A stretch of DNA of 30,076 nt, taken from assembly GCA_009925905.1 (NCBI GenBank), contig RFPZ01000004.1, forward strand, positions 1-30,076, read 5' to 3'. A model generated the notes under the pieces. It made no database searches and had not been told where the DNA came from. It saw only the letters and a program-made list of their open reading frames with translations. The DNA comes from Candidatus Aquidulcis frankliniae (GTDB lineage: Bacteria; Chloroflexota; Limnocylindria; Limnocylindrales; Limnocylindraceae). The position numbers and the translations under genes are program-made. Position 1 is the stretch's first letter. The number at the start of each line of letters is the position of its first letter. Positions 1-6,939 of the stretch are shown in pieces.

Positions 1-283
1 GGCTGAGAAGTACATCAAGGTCACACAGGTTAAGAGCGAGCTTGGACATGTTGCGCGTAACCGCGGCACCATTCGAGCTCTCGGACTCGATCGCATCGGT
101 GACACCAATCTTCTCCCTGACAATCCGGCCGTTCGTGGCATGGTGCGACAGGTGAACTTCCTTGTTTCGGTCGACGAGTTGACCGGCGCAGAGGCCGCGA
201 CTGCAGCAACCGCTGTCGCAACAAAGAAGGCTCAGAAGGCGAAGAAGCCTGCCAAGGTGAAGAAGGCGAAGGTGACCAAGTGA
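1..283 (+). CDS. rpmD: 50S ribosomal protein L30 (5' end cut by window edge)
   Basis: Large-subunit protein L30, next to L15 in the spc operon. The frame reads from base 2 as AEKYIKVTQVKSELGH, followed by the L30 core with RNRGTIRALGL and the DNPAVRGMVRQV segment. Base 1 is a g, so the start codon is probably an ATG whose first two bases lie just outside the window; if so, essentially the whole protein is visible (about 94 residues). The family is usually about 60 residues. The excess is a C-terminal tail after roughly residue 65, rich in Ala and Lys (repeated KKA/KAKK). Such tails probably contact rRNA, but this is inference. The TGA stop overlaps the GTG start of rplO by 4 bases, so the two are probably translationally coupled. 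Confidence 0.9.
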   Translation, partial: AEKYIKVTQVKSELGHVARNRGTIRALGLDRIGDTNLLPDNPAVRGMVRQVNFLVSVDELTGAEAATAATAVATKKAQKAKKPAKVKKAKVTK

Positions 284-873
284 AGCTCCATGATCTGCAG
301 CCAGCACCAGGGTCAAAGAAGAAGCGCATCCGCGTCGGTCGCGGTATTGCAGCTGGGCGGGGTAAGACTGCCGGTTACGGTACGAAGGGTCAGACCTCAC
401 GAAGCGGTGGCAGCATCCCGGCCTGGTTTGAAGGCGGGCAGACGCCGATTCATCGTCGTATCCCAAAACTTCGCGGCTTCCGCAATGTACTTCGCGTTGA
501 GGTTGCCGTCGTCAACGTTGGTCGCATTCAACAGTGGATCGACGCGGGCCGCCTAAAGGGGGAAAGCCCACTTAGCGTGAACGCCGACATCCTCGCCGCA
601 GCCGGACTTCTCAAGACTCGAGGGAAGCCGTTGAAGGTGCTCGGCACTGGTGAGATTTCAACGAAGATCCTGTTTGCCGCCAACGCTTTCACGGACAGTG
701 CTGTGGCCAAGATCAAGGCCGCCGGCGGCGACGTTACGGTGTACGAGATCGCCACTCCAGCCTCAGCCGCCCCAGTCGGGGTGAAGGCGGGGAAGAACGC
801 CCCAACTCCAGGGAAGAAGGCTCCAGTAAAGCGCGCCCCTAAGGCGGCAGATACCGACGGAGCAGACGCCTAA
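280..873 (+). CDS. rplO: 50S ribosomal protein L15
   Basis: Large-subunit assembly protein L15. The N-terminal half carries the family signature: a basic start (KLHDLQPAPGSKKKRIRVGRG), then GKTAGYGTKGQ, and then SIPAWFEGGQTPIHRRIPKLRGF. The L15 core ends near residue 155. A tail of about 40 residues follows that is rich in Ala, Pro and Lys and ends in an acidic DTDGADA, making the protein 197 residues against about 147 in E. coli. The start is the GTG at 280, in the 4-base GTGA overlap with the rpmD stop. The next gene is secY after a 57-base gap, in which I see a Shine-Dalgarno (SD) sequence for secY but no clear promoter. Confidence 0.95.
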   Translation: MKLHDLQPAPGSKKKRIRVGRGIAAGRGKTAGYGTKGQTSRSGGSIPAWFEGGQTPIHRRIPKLRGFRNVLRVEVAVVNVGRIQQWIDAGRLKGESPLSVNADILAAAGLLKTRGKPLKVLGTGEISTKILFAANAFTDSAVAKIKAAGGDVTVYEIATPASAAPVGVKAGKNAPTPGKKAPVKRAPKAADTDGADA

Positions 874-930
874 GGTTTAGGTCGTGGGTAGGCTCGTTGA
901 GCGTACGCAGAGCGGTGGAGGAGACGAACG

Positions 931-2220
931 ATGATTGACACTCTAGTGAATGCGTTCCGAACCCCAGAGATTCGACGCAAGCTCTTCTTCGTCGCCGCCA
1001 TGCTCGTAGTCTTCCGACTTCTGAGCCATGTTCCCGTGCCAGGAGCCGACCCAGCGGCGCTTTCAGACTTCTTCAAGGACAACGCCCTCTTCGGACTCCT
1101 GGACCTCTTCTCCGGTGGCGGACTGGCGCGGTTCAGCGTCGTGGGCCTCGGTTTGAATCCATACATCAACGCCTCAATCATCATGCAGCTCATGAGCGGG
1201 GTTGTGCCGCGCCTCATCGAGCTCAGCCGTGAAGGTGAGTACGGCCGCAACAAGATCAATCAGTACACCCGCTATTTGACGGTGCCGCTCGCGGCGCTAC
1301 AGAGCTACGCCTTCCTTGCGTTGTTGAACAGCCAGAATGTGCTCAAGACTCGCTTCGACCTCGCCAGCCCAGAGACGCTCGTCCAGATCGTGATTCTCAC
1401 GACCGGATCGCTGCTCCTTATGTGGATTGGCGAGTTGGTCACGGAGCGGGGCATTGGCAATGGCATCAGCTTCATCATCTTCGCTGGCATCATCGGCCGC
1501 GTACCGGGCGCGATTCAGGAATTCTTCAGCGCGCCTGACATTGCGGTGCTTCTCGCCTTTGTAGTTGTCGGTGCCGCCGCCGTAGCTGCAATCATCTTGA
1601 TCACCGAGGGGCAGCGGCGTATTCCGGTTGAGTATGCGAGCCGCGTCCGTGGTAATCGCGTCTATCAAGGCGGACGCACGTTCTTGCCGCTAAAGGTAAA
1701 TCAGGCTGGCGTGATTCCGATCATCTTCTCAATGAGCATTTTGCTCTTCCCGGCGCAGATCGCTGGTTACTTCACCGCGTCAGAGGTTGACTGGGTCAAA
1801 GCAGGCGCACAGTGGATCGTCGACACGCTCGGGCCGCAGAACGAGCTCGTCTATCTGCCGTTCTATTTCATCCTCACTGTTGCGTTCACCTACTTCTATA
1901 CGGCATTTACCTTCAAGCCTGACGAAACAGCTGACCAGCTGCGTAAGAACGGCGGCTATATCCCAGGCATTCGCCCAGGTATGCCAACCCAGGAGTACCT
2001 GGGGAAAGTGGTTACGCGCATCACCCTGCTCGGGTCGCTCTTCTTGGGGCTCGTTGCGGTCTCGCCGTACGCATTAGGTGCACTCTTTGGTGATCTCGGT
2101 GGCCTTGGCGTGAGCCTTGGTGGAACCGGACTCCTGATTGCTGTGAGCGTGGTCGTTGAAACGATGAAGCAGCTCGAAGCGCAGATGTTGATGCGTAATT
2201 ACGAGGGCTTTATTAAGTGA
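931..2220 (+). CDS. secY: Protein translocase subunit SecY
   Basis: Channel-forming subunit of the Sec translocon in the cytoplasmic membrane. At 429 residues it has the usual bacterial length and the expected pattern of about ten hydrophobic helices. Family landmarks include the N-terminal FRTPEIRRKLFF, the plug/helix-2 region with GLGLNPYINASIIMQL, RGIGNGISFIIFAGI, and the cytosolic loop with PVEYASRVRGNRVYQGG. The later loop GYIPGIRPGMPTQEYL and the C-terminal helix followed by EAQMLMRNYEGFIK are also present. The ATG at 931 follows a good Shine-Dalgarno sequence (GGAGGAGA, about 916-923). The stop overlaps the adk start by 4 bases. The rplO-secY-adk-map order is the classical spc operon end. 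Confidence 0.97.
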   Translation: MIDTLVNAFRTPEIRRKLFFVAAMLVVFRLLSHVPVPGADPAALSDFFKDNALFGLLDLFSGGGLARFSVVGLGLNPYINASIIMQLMSGVVPRLIELSREGEYGRNKINQYTRYLTVPLAALQSYAFLALLNSQNVLKTRFDLASPETLVQIVILTTGSLLLMWIGELVTERGIGNGISFIIFAGIIGRVPGAIQEFFSAPDIAVLLAFVVVGAAAVAAIILITEGQRRIPVEYASRVRGNRVYQGGRTFLPLKVNQAGVIPIIFSMSILLFPAQIAGYFTASEVDWVKAGAQWIVDTLGPQNELVYLPFYFILTVAFTYFYTAFTFKPDETADQLRKNGGYIPGIRPGMPTQEYLGKVVTRITLLGSLFLGLVAVSPYALGALFGDLGGLGVSLGGTGLLIAVSVVVETMKQLEAQMLMRNYEGFIK

Positions 2221-2873
2221 TCCTCGTCCTTCTCGGCGCCCCAGGCGCAGGGAAGGGGACGCAAGCGGAGGCACTCTCCGCAGCAACGGGGGCAGCCCAC
2301 GTTGCGACTGGCGACCTCTTCCGTGCTGAAATTTCTGCCGGCTCGCCGTTGGGTGTTGCTGCAAAACAATTTATCGATGCTGGGCAGCTGGTTCCCGATG
2401 AGGTCACCATCAACATGATTCAGGCGAGACTCGCCAAACCAGATGCAGCGGACCGTGTGATCCTGGACGGATTTCCGCGCAACCCTGCGCAGGCAACTGC
2501 CCTCGATGCCGCGTATGCGACGAGCGGGCGGTCAATTCGCGCCGTACTTCTGAAAGTTGACCGCGAAATCCTTATCGAGCGTCTTACGGCCCGACGAGTG
2601 TGCCCATCATGCGGGCGGTCCTACCACCTGCTTAACCGTCCTCCACAGGCATCGGGGATATGCGACGTGTGTGCCACCCCTCTGATCACCAGAAGCGACG
2701 ATGCAGCGGAGACCGTCGCGGCGCGCCTGGCTAATCAGCTCTCCGCACTCGAATCGGTGGTGGATCTCTATCGCGCAACTGGGCGCCTCGCTGAGGTGGA
2801 CGGTGTGGGTCCGATTGAAGAGGTCCAGGCTCGACTGGCGGTGGCTGCTGCGGCGGCTGGGCTGACGGCCTAG
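2217..2873 (+). CDS. adk: Adenylate kinase (zinc-LID form)
   Basis: Cytosolic enzyme converting ATP + AMP to 2 ADP. The P-loop GAPGAGKGTQ lies at residues 7-16, the AMP-site region TGDLFR follows, and DGFPRNPAQA marks the core. The LID region contains two CxxC pairs (C129/C132 and C149/C152), the zinc-binding LID seen in Gram-positive and many other bacteria and absent from E. coli. At 218 residues it is a normal long-LID kinase. The GTG start at 2217 lies in a GTGA overlap with the secY stop, so no separate Shine-Dalgarno sequence is needed. Only 2 bases separate it from map. Confidence 0.97.
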   Translation: MILVLLGAPGAGKGTQAEALSAATGAAHVATGDLFRAEISAGSPLGVAAKQFIDAGQLVPDEVTINMIQARLAKPDAADRVILDGFPRNPAQATALDAAYATSGRSIRAVLLKVDREILIERLTARRVCPSCGRSYHLLNRPPQASGICDVCATPLITRSDDAAETVAARLANQLSALESVVDLYRATGRLAEVDGVGPIEEVQARLAVAAAAAGLTA

Positions 2874-2875
2874 CG

Positions 2876-3631
2876 ATGGGTGCAATCACGCGCAAGAGCC
2901 CAGCCGAGATCGCGCTGATGCGCCGAGCAGGCGCCATCGTTGCCGAAATCCATGAGCTGGTCCAAGAGGCGGCGGTCCCAGGGGCAAGCACCGCGGAACT
3001 AAACGTGATCGCGGAGCGATGCATCAAGCGCCACGGGGCAACTTCGAACTTCAAGGGCTATCACGGCTTCCCGTCGGTCATCTGTATCTCCCTCGATAAC
3101 GAGGTTGTGCACGGCATTCCTGGTGACCGCGAGATCAAAGAGGGGATGCTCGTCTCCATTGACGCAGGGGCCATTTGGGATGGCTGGCATGCCGACGGAG
3201 CCCGCAGCTTTGTGGTCGGCGAGGGCTCCCCGGAGGCGAAGCGCCTGGTGGCGGTGACCCGTGAGGCGCTGGATGCCGGCATCGCCGCCGCCCGTCCAGG
3301 GGCAACGATTGAAGAGATCTCCGGCGCCGTTGAGGATGTTGCCCTGCGGGCGGGGTACGGAATTGTCCGCCCCTATGTTGGCCATGGCATTGGTCGTGCC
3401 ATGCATGAGGCTCCGCAAGTCCCCAACTACCGCACGGGGCGGAAGAGCCTGACGTTGGCAGAAGGGCATTGCCTCGCGATCGAGCCGATGCTCACGATTG
3501 GCTCCCCAGAGGTCGGGGTGATGGACGATGAATGGACGGTTGTAACAATTGATGGGAGCCTTGCGGCGCACTGGGAGGACAGCATCGCCATCGTGGCGGG
3601 GGGCTCCACCATTCTGACGAGGGGGTCATGA
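2876..3631 (+). CDS. map: Methionine aminopeptidase, type I
   Basis: Removes the initiator methionine from nascent proteins. The five metal ligands of the pita-bread fold can be placed: D96 (IDAGA), D107 (HADGARSF), H170 (VGHGIGRAMHEAPQVPNY), E203 (AIEPML) and E234 (AHWEDS). The length of 251 residues matches the short bacterial type Ia enzymes without an N-terminal extension. The ATG at 2876 is 2 bases after the adk stop and gives the usual RKSPAEIALMRRAGAIVAE beginning. It appears to be the last gene of the spc transcript, because a GC-rich hairpin covers its stop codon and a promoter-like element follows. Confidence 0.96.
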   Translation: MGAITRKSPAEIALMRRAGAIVAEIHELVQEAAVPGASTAELNVIAERCIKRHGATSNFKGYHGFPSVICISLDNEVVHGIPGDREIKEGMLVSIDAGAIWDGWHADGARSFVVGEGSPEAKRLVAVTREALDAGIAAARPGATIEEISGAVEDVALRAGYGIVRPYVGHGIGRAMHEAPQVPNYRTGRKSLTLAEGHCLAIEPMLTIGSPEVGVMDDEWTVVTIDGSLAAHWEDSIAIVAGGSTILTRGS

Positions 3632-3644
3632 ACGCCCCCCTCGT
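3617..3644 (+). terminator. GC-rich hairpin over the map stop codon, possible terminator
   Basis: ACGAGGGGG at 3617-3625 pairs perfectly with CCCCCTCGT at 3636-3644 across a 10-base loop that contains the map TGA (3629-3631). The stem has 9 pairs, 7 of them G-C. No T-run follows, so this is not a canonical intrinsic terminator. Its place between map and the infA promoter-like element fits a terminator, pause or mRNA-end structure. The inverted repeat is visible; its role is inferred. Confidence 0.45.
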
Positions 3645-3662
3645 GCGTGGATCGTGGGGCTC

Positions 3663-3671
3663 TGCTATTGT
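3663..3671 (+). promoter_or_regulatory. Candidate extended -10 promoter for the infA-rpmJ-rpsM operon
   Basis: TGCTATTGT at 3663-3671 matches an extended -10 box (TGn followed by TATTGT). I find no convincing -35 hexamer at the usual distance. The expected transcription start is about 3678, just before a stable hairpin beginning at 3680. It lies in the only sizeable gap (121 bases) within the ribosomal run and directly after the map hairpin, where an operon boundary is expected. Confidence 0.4.
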
Positions 3672-3679
3672 CTCCCTTC

Positions 3680-3735
3680 GCGCGTCTGCGGACTCCGTAG
3701 TGCGCCGTCTCGGTCTTCCGAGACCCAGTAACGCG
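3680..3735 (+). promoter_or_regulatory. Structured 5' leader of infA operon: two tandem hairpins
   Basis: Hairpin 1 (3680-3705): GCGCG then a bulged T, then CTGCGG, loop ACT, CCGTAG, then TGCGC. It makes 11 pairs including two G.U. Hairpin 2 (3707-3724): GTCTCGG, loop TCTT, CCGAGAC, 7 perfect pairs. A short linker then leads to the GGGGG Shine-Dalgarno-like run (3744-3748) and the TTG start. Bases 3681-3688 can alternatively pair with 3726-3735 (8 pairs with a 2-base bulge), which would dissolve hairpin 1. The layout resembles an autoregulatory ribosomal-protein leader, but I recognise no named class. Confidence 0.45.
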
Positions 3736-3752
3736 TTCTGATCGGGGGTTTG

Positions 3753-3971
3753 TTGGCGAAGAAAGATTCGATCGAGGTCGAGGGGACCGTTGTGGAGCCG
3801 CTACCGAACACATCGTTCGTGGTTGAGCTTGAAAACGGCCACCGGATCCGCGCCTATATCAGTGGAAAGCTTCGGACGAATTTCATCCGGATCCTTCCTG
3901 GTGATCGGGTGAAGGTCGAACTCTCGCCATACGATCTGACCCAAGGTCGGATCACCTACCGGTTGAAGTAG
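3753..3971 (+). CDS. infA: Translation initiation factor IF-1
   Basis: Small OB-fold factor that binds the 30S A-site during initiation. The 72-residue frame reads (M)AKKDSIEVEGTVVEPLPN, then GHRIRAYISGKLRTNFIRILPGDRV, then SPYDLTQGRITYRLK, which covers the whole family length. I chose the TTG at 3753 because it gives the conserved MAKKD start; a TTG at 3750 would add one residue. The GGGGG at 3744-3748 is the probable ribosome-binding site. TTG is an inefficient start for such an abundant protein, which fits control through the structured leader just upstream. The gene is followed by rpmJ after 37 bases. Confidence 0.93.
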   Translation: MAKKDSIEVEGTVVEPLPNTSFVVELENGHRIRAYISGKLRTNFIRILPGDRVKVELSPYDLTQGRITYRLK

Positions 3972-3977
3972 TAGTAC

Positions 3978-3993
3978 GAGCGGCGCGCCGCTC
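3978..3993. repeat. Perfect 16-base palindrome between infA and rpmJ
   Basis: GAGCGGCGCGCCGCTC at 3978-3993 is its own reverse complement. In RNA it can form a 6-pair G-C-rich stem with a CGCG tetraloop, ending 5 bases before the rpmJ Shine-Dalgarno sequence (AGGAG, 3999-4003). It could be a processing or translation-control hairpin. The symmetry is certain and the function unknown. Confidence 0.5.
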
Positions 3994-4008
3994 ACAGCAG
4001 GAGAACGA

Positions 4009-4122
4009 GTGAAAGTTTCTGCGTCAGTCAAGGTTCGATGCGACAAGTGCCTCGTGATTAAGCGGCACGGACGCGTCATGGTCATTTGCGAAAACCCGAA
4101 GCACAAGCAGCGACAGGGTTAA
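4009..4122 (+). CDS. rpmJ: 50S ribosomal protein L36 (zinc-binding form)
   Basis: A 37-residue protein read from the GTG at 4009: MKVSASVKVRCDKC, then LVIKRHGRVMVICENPKHKQRQG. The ligand pattern C11, C14, C27 and H32 is that of zinc-ribbon L36. The GTG follows a clear AGGAG with 5-base spacing. L36 sits between infA and rpsM in very many bacteria, and only 3 bases separate it from rpsM. It is complete despite its size. Confidence 0.95.
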   Translation: MKVSASVKVRCDKCLVIKRHGRVMVICENPKHKQRQG

Positions 4123-4125
4123 CTG

Positions 4126-4503
4126 ATGGCTCGTATTGCAGGCGTTGATATTCCACGCGAAAAGCGTGTTGAGATCGCACTCACGTACGTCTTTGGCATC
4201 GGCCTAACCACCAGCCAGAAGATCTTGGCCCAGACCTCCATTAATCCAGACACGCGCGTGCGCGATCTGACCGAGGACCAGGTCAACCGACTGCGCGAAG
4301 TTATTGACAAGGGCCGAAAGGTCGAGGGAGACCTTCGCCGAGAGATCGCCATGAACATCAAGCGACTGATCGAGGTTGGTACCTACCGTGGCACCCGACA
4401 TCGTAAGAACCTCCCGTCGCGTGGACAGCGCACGAAGACGAATGCACGACAGCGCCGTGGCGCACGCAAGACTGTCGCCGGCAAGAAGATTGAGAAGAAG
4501 TAG
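4126..4503 (+). CDS. rpsM: 30S ribosomal protein S13
   Basis: Head protein of the small subunit that contacts tRNA and bridges to the 50S. The start ARIAGVDIPREKRVEIALTYVFGIG and the C-terminal GTRHRKNLPSRGQRTKTNARQRRG are textbook S13. The length of 125 residues is normal. The ATG at 4126 lies 3 bases after the rpmJ stop. It heads the rpsM-rpsK-rpsD-rpoA-rplQ block (alpha operon); in E. coli S4 represses this block through a pseudoknot next to rpsM. Here the rpmJ-rpsM gap is too short for such a structure, so any equivalent control would have to act elsewhere, for example at the infA leader. Confidence 0.97.
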   Translation: MARIAGVDIPREKRVEIALTYVFGIGLTTSQKILAQTSINPDTRVRDLTEDQVNRLREVIDKGRKVEGDLRREIAMNIKRLIEVGTYRGTRHRKNLPSRGQRTKTNARQRRGARKTVAGKKIEKK

Positions 4504-4511
4504 GTAGAGAG

Positions 4512-4913
4512 ATGGCTGAAGAGAAGAAGAAGCGCGCACCGAAGGTTCGACGTCGCGAGAAGAAGAACGTGCCTGTTGGACATGTGCACATCGCTGCGTC
4601 GTTCAACAACACCCTCGTCTCCATCACCGACCTGACCGGTGCGGTGCTTTCGTGGGGTTCGGGCGGCGTCGCAGGCTTCAAGGGCTCACGCAAGAGCACC
4701 CCATACGCCGCATCGCTCGGAGCTGAGGCAGCCGCACGTAAGGCCATGGAGCACGGACTTCGCTCCGTTGCCGTCTTCGTGAAGGGGCCAGGCGCTGGGC
4801 GCGAGCAGGCGATCCGTGGTCTTCAGACCGCGGGCCTCGACATCACTGCAATCACCGATGTGACGCCGCTGCCGCACAATGGCTGCCGTCCTCCAAAGAA
4901 GCGCCGAGTCTAG
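4512..4913 (+). CDS. rpsK: 30S ribosomal protein S11
   Basis: Platform protein of the 30S near the mRNA exit and the E-site. Recognised from HVHIAASFNNTLVSITDLTGAVLSWGSGG, KGSRKSTPYAAS and the C-terminal DVTPLPHNGCRPPKKRRV, which is nearly invariant in bacteria. At 133 residues it has a slightly long basic N-terminus (EEKKKRAPKVRRREKKN). The ATG at 4512 follows a purine-rich GTAGAGAG. It lies 8 bases after rpsM and 12 bases before rpsD. Confidence 0.97.
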   Translation: MAEEKKKRAPKVRRREKKNVPVGHVHIAASFNNTLVSITDLTGAVLSWGSGGVAGFKGSRKSTPYAASLGAEAAARKAMEHGLRSVAVFVKGPGAGREQAIRGLQTAGLDITAITDVTPLPHNGCRPPKKRRV

Positions 4914-4925
4914 GAGAGGTAGAGC

Positions 4926-5552
4926 ATGGGTCGAGATACTGGAGCGGTCTGCCGTCAGTGCCGTCGAGAGGGGGCGAAGCTCTTCTTGAAGGGCGCGCGC
5001 TGCTACACAAAGAAGTGCTCGTTTGAGAAGCGCCCAACCCCTCCAGGCATGCACATGATGCGCCGTCGCAAGGTGGGCGACTACGGCTTGCAGCTCCGCG
5101 AGAAGCAGAAGATGCGCCGCGTCTATCGCATCGGCGAGACACAGTTCCGCCGCCTCTTCGAGGCCGCTGAGCGCGGCACCGACGTGACGGGTGAGAACCT
5201 CCTCCGCCTCCTTGAGCTCCGATTCGACAACGTGGTTTACCGTCTCGGACTCGCGACTTCGCGAGATCAGGCACGACAGTTGATCACACACGGCCACCTC
5301 GCCATCAATGGGCAGGCGGTCAACATTCCTTCGTATTCACTCAAGCCAGGTGATGTGATCTCGGTCCGTGAGGGTCGAGCCGACATCGGGCCGTTCAAGG
5401 AGGCCGCGGGCTCCCTTGCAGGTAATGGCATGCAGGAGTGGCTCCGCGTGGATGCCACCAAGTTGACCGGTACGGTGGTCGCTGCTCCGCGGCGCGATCA
5501 GATGCCGGGCGACTTCAATGAGCAACTCGTCGTCGAGTTCTACTCGCGGTAA
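4926..5552 (+). CDS. rpsD: 30S ribosomal protein S4 (zinc-binding form)
   Basis: Primary 16S rRNA-binding protein that nucleates 30S body assembly. The N-terminus holds four cysteines (C9, C12, C26, C31) with the same spacing as the zinc site of Thermus S4. The S4 RNA-binding domain follows around residues 95-160 (LRFDNVVYRLGLATSRDQARQLITHGH, NIPSYSLKPGDVISV). The 208-residue length is typical. The ATG at 4926 is preceded by AGGAGAGG at the end of rpsK. In E. coli and Bacillus S4 represses its own mRNA, so it is a reasonable candidate ligand for the leader upstream of infA, though nothing here proves it. Confidence 0.97.
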   Translation: MGRDTGAVCRQCRREGAKLFLKGARCYTKKCSFEKRPTPPGMHMMRRRKVGDYGLQLREKQKMRRVYRIGETQFRRLFEAAERGTDVTGENLLRLLELRFDNVVYRLGLATSRDQARQLITHGHLAINGQAVNIPSYSLKPGDVISVREGRADIGPFKEAAGSLAGNGMQEWLRVDATKLTGTVVAAPRRDQMPGDFNEQLVVEFYSR

Positions 5553-5566
5553 GAGGGAGAGAGAAC

Positions 5567-6574
5567 ATGTCCGATGCACTGACCACCAAGATCGCCCCGC
5601 TCGAGGAGCTCGGCTCGTACGGCAAGTACGAAGCGGGTCCATTCGCGCCAGGCTATGGCGTCACCCTCGGCAACGCGCTTCGCCGCGTTCTCCTCGGATC
5701 GCTGGAAGGCGCTGCAGTCACCGCCGTGCAGATCGATGGAGTCATGCAGGAGTTCTCCTCGCTGCCAGGCGTCCGTGAGGACGTTGTGCAGATCCTCCTG
5801 AACGTTAAGAAGATTCGACTTCGCAGCTTTGCGAAAGAGCGCATTGAACTCACCCTTTCCAAGAAGGGGGCGGGCCCCGTCACCGCTGGCGACATCAAGC
5901 CGAACGGTCAGGTCGAGATCGTCAACCCAGAGCTCGTTCTTGCAACGCTCGACTCCGACAAGGCGGCCATCGAGGCCACCCTCGTTGTGGAGACCGGTGT
6001 TGGCTATGTCTCATCAGACCGCGTGGATGCAGACCCTGAAGGCGAAGTTCGACCACGCGGCGTCATGAGCGTCGACGCCATCTTCACTCCGGTTCGCAAG
6101 GTCAACTTCACCGTTGAGAACACGCGTGTCGGCCAGGACGTTGACCGCGAGAAGCTCATCCTCGAGATCGAGACCGACGGCACGATTACGCCAGAGGCAG
6201 CGGTTCGCAAGGCTGCGGCAATCCTCGTCGGTCAGTTCACCGCCTTCTCAGGTCTCGGCGAGGCTCCAGTGGCTGCACCTGCTGCGGAGGCGGGCGGCAA
6301 TCTGCTGGACCTTTCCATTGAAGACCTCGATCTTCCAATGCGCGCCTATAACGCGCTAAAGCGCGCAGGCATTCTCAAGGTTCGCCAGCTCCTCACCGCC
6401 CTCGATGGCGGCGAGATGGAGCTCCTGAAGCTCCGCAACTTCGGTCAGAAGAGCCTGAACGAAGTTCGCGAGAAGCTTGTTGAGCGCGGCTTCGATGTGC
6501 CAGCGAGCACGATTCCAGCCGACGCCATCTTCGACGAAGACGAGAGTGACGAAGACGACGAGGAGAAGGCCTAA
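5567..6574 (+). CDS. rpoA: DNA-directed RNA polymerase subunit alpha
   Basis: Alpha subunit; dimerises to scaffold RNA polymerase and reads UP elements and activators. The N-terminal domain (about 1-230) includes GPFAPGYGVTLGNALRRVLLGSLEG and later EIETDGTITPEAAVRKAAAILVGQF. After a linker, the C-terminal domain (about 255-320) has IEDLDLPMRAYNALKRAGI and LRNFGQKSLNEVREKL, the DNA-binding helix-hairpin-helix. The protein ends in a strongly acidic tail (DEDESDEDDEEKA). Length is 335 residues. The ATG at 5567 follows GAGGGAGAGAG. The TAATG junction overlaps rplQ by one base. Confidence 0.97.
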   Translation: MSDALTTKIAPLEELGSYGKYEAGPFAPGYGVTLGNALRRVLLGSLEGAAVTAVQIDGVMQEFSSLPGVREDVVQILLNVKKIRLRSFAKERIELTLSKKGAGPVTAGDIKPNGQVEIVNPELVLATLDSDKAAIEATLVVETGVGYVSSDRVDADPEGEVRPRGVMSVDAIFTPVRKVNFTVENTRVGQDVDREKLILEIETDGTITPEAAVRKAAAILVGQFTAFSGLGEAPVAAPAAEAGGNLLDLSIEDLDLPMRAYNALKRAGILKVRQLLTALDGGEMELLKLRNFGQKSLNEVREKLVERGFDVPASTIPADAIFDEDESDEDDEEKA

Positions 6575-6930
6575 TGACGTCGCACGCAATTGGCGGACGT
6601 AAGCTCTCCCGTAAGCAGGGACCACGACTCGCGCTCTATAAGAACCTGGTCGTTTCCGTCCTGCGCTATGAGCGCATCCAGACGACGGAGGCAAAGGCCA
6701 AGGAGATTCGTCCGCAGGTCGAGCAGATCATTACGCTCGCCAAGAAGGGTGGGCTTTCGGCCCGACGCGCCGTGATTGCGGCCCTGCCAGAAGAGCCGCT
6801 CGTGGTTGAGAAGCTCTTTGATGAGATCGTTCCGAAGTACGCGAACCGCACGTCGGGCTACTGCCGTATCACCAAGATCGGCATCCGCCAGGGTGACTCG
6901 GCGCCGCTTGTGCAGCTTGAATTGATCTAG
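6574..6930 (+). CDS. rplQ: 50S ribosomal protein L17
   Basis: Large-subunit protein near the peptide exit tunnel. The family pattern is clear: GGRKLSRKQGPRLALYKNLVVSVLRYERIQTTEAKAKEIRPQVEQIITLAKKG, then a C-terminal segment ending GYCRITKIGIRQGDSAPLVQLELI. Length is 118 residues, the short bacterial form. The ATG at 6574 shares its A with the rpoA TAA stop, so translation is probably coupled. It is followed 9 bases later by rplM, with no cbiO or truA between as in Firmicutes. Confidence 0.97.
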   Translation: MTSHAIGGRKLSRKQGPRLALYKNLVVSVLRYERIQTTEAKAKEIRPQVEQIITLAKKGGLSARRAVIAALPEEPLVVEKLFDEIVPKYANRTSGYCRITKIGIRQGDSAPLVQLELI

Positions 6931-6939
6931 GAGGATCAG

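Noticed and set aside
869..881. CCTAA-GGT-TTAGG inverted repeat at the rplO stop
   Set aside because: A 5-pair stem is too weak to call a terminator, no T-run follows, and secY belongs to the same operon.
2999..3571. 190-codon open frame antisense to map
   Set aside because: It lies fully inside the intact map gene on the other strand, with no family resemblance or start signal.
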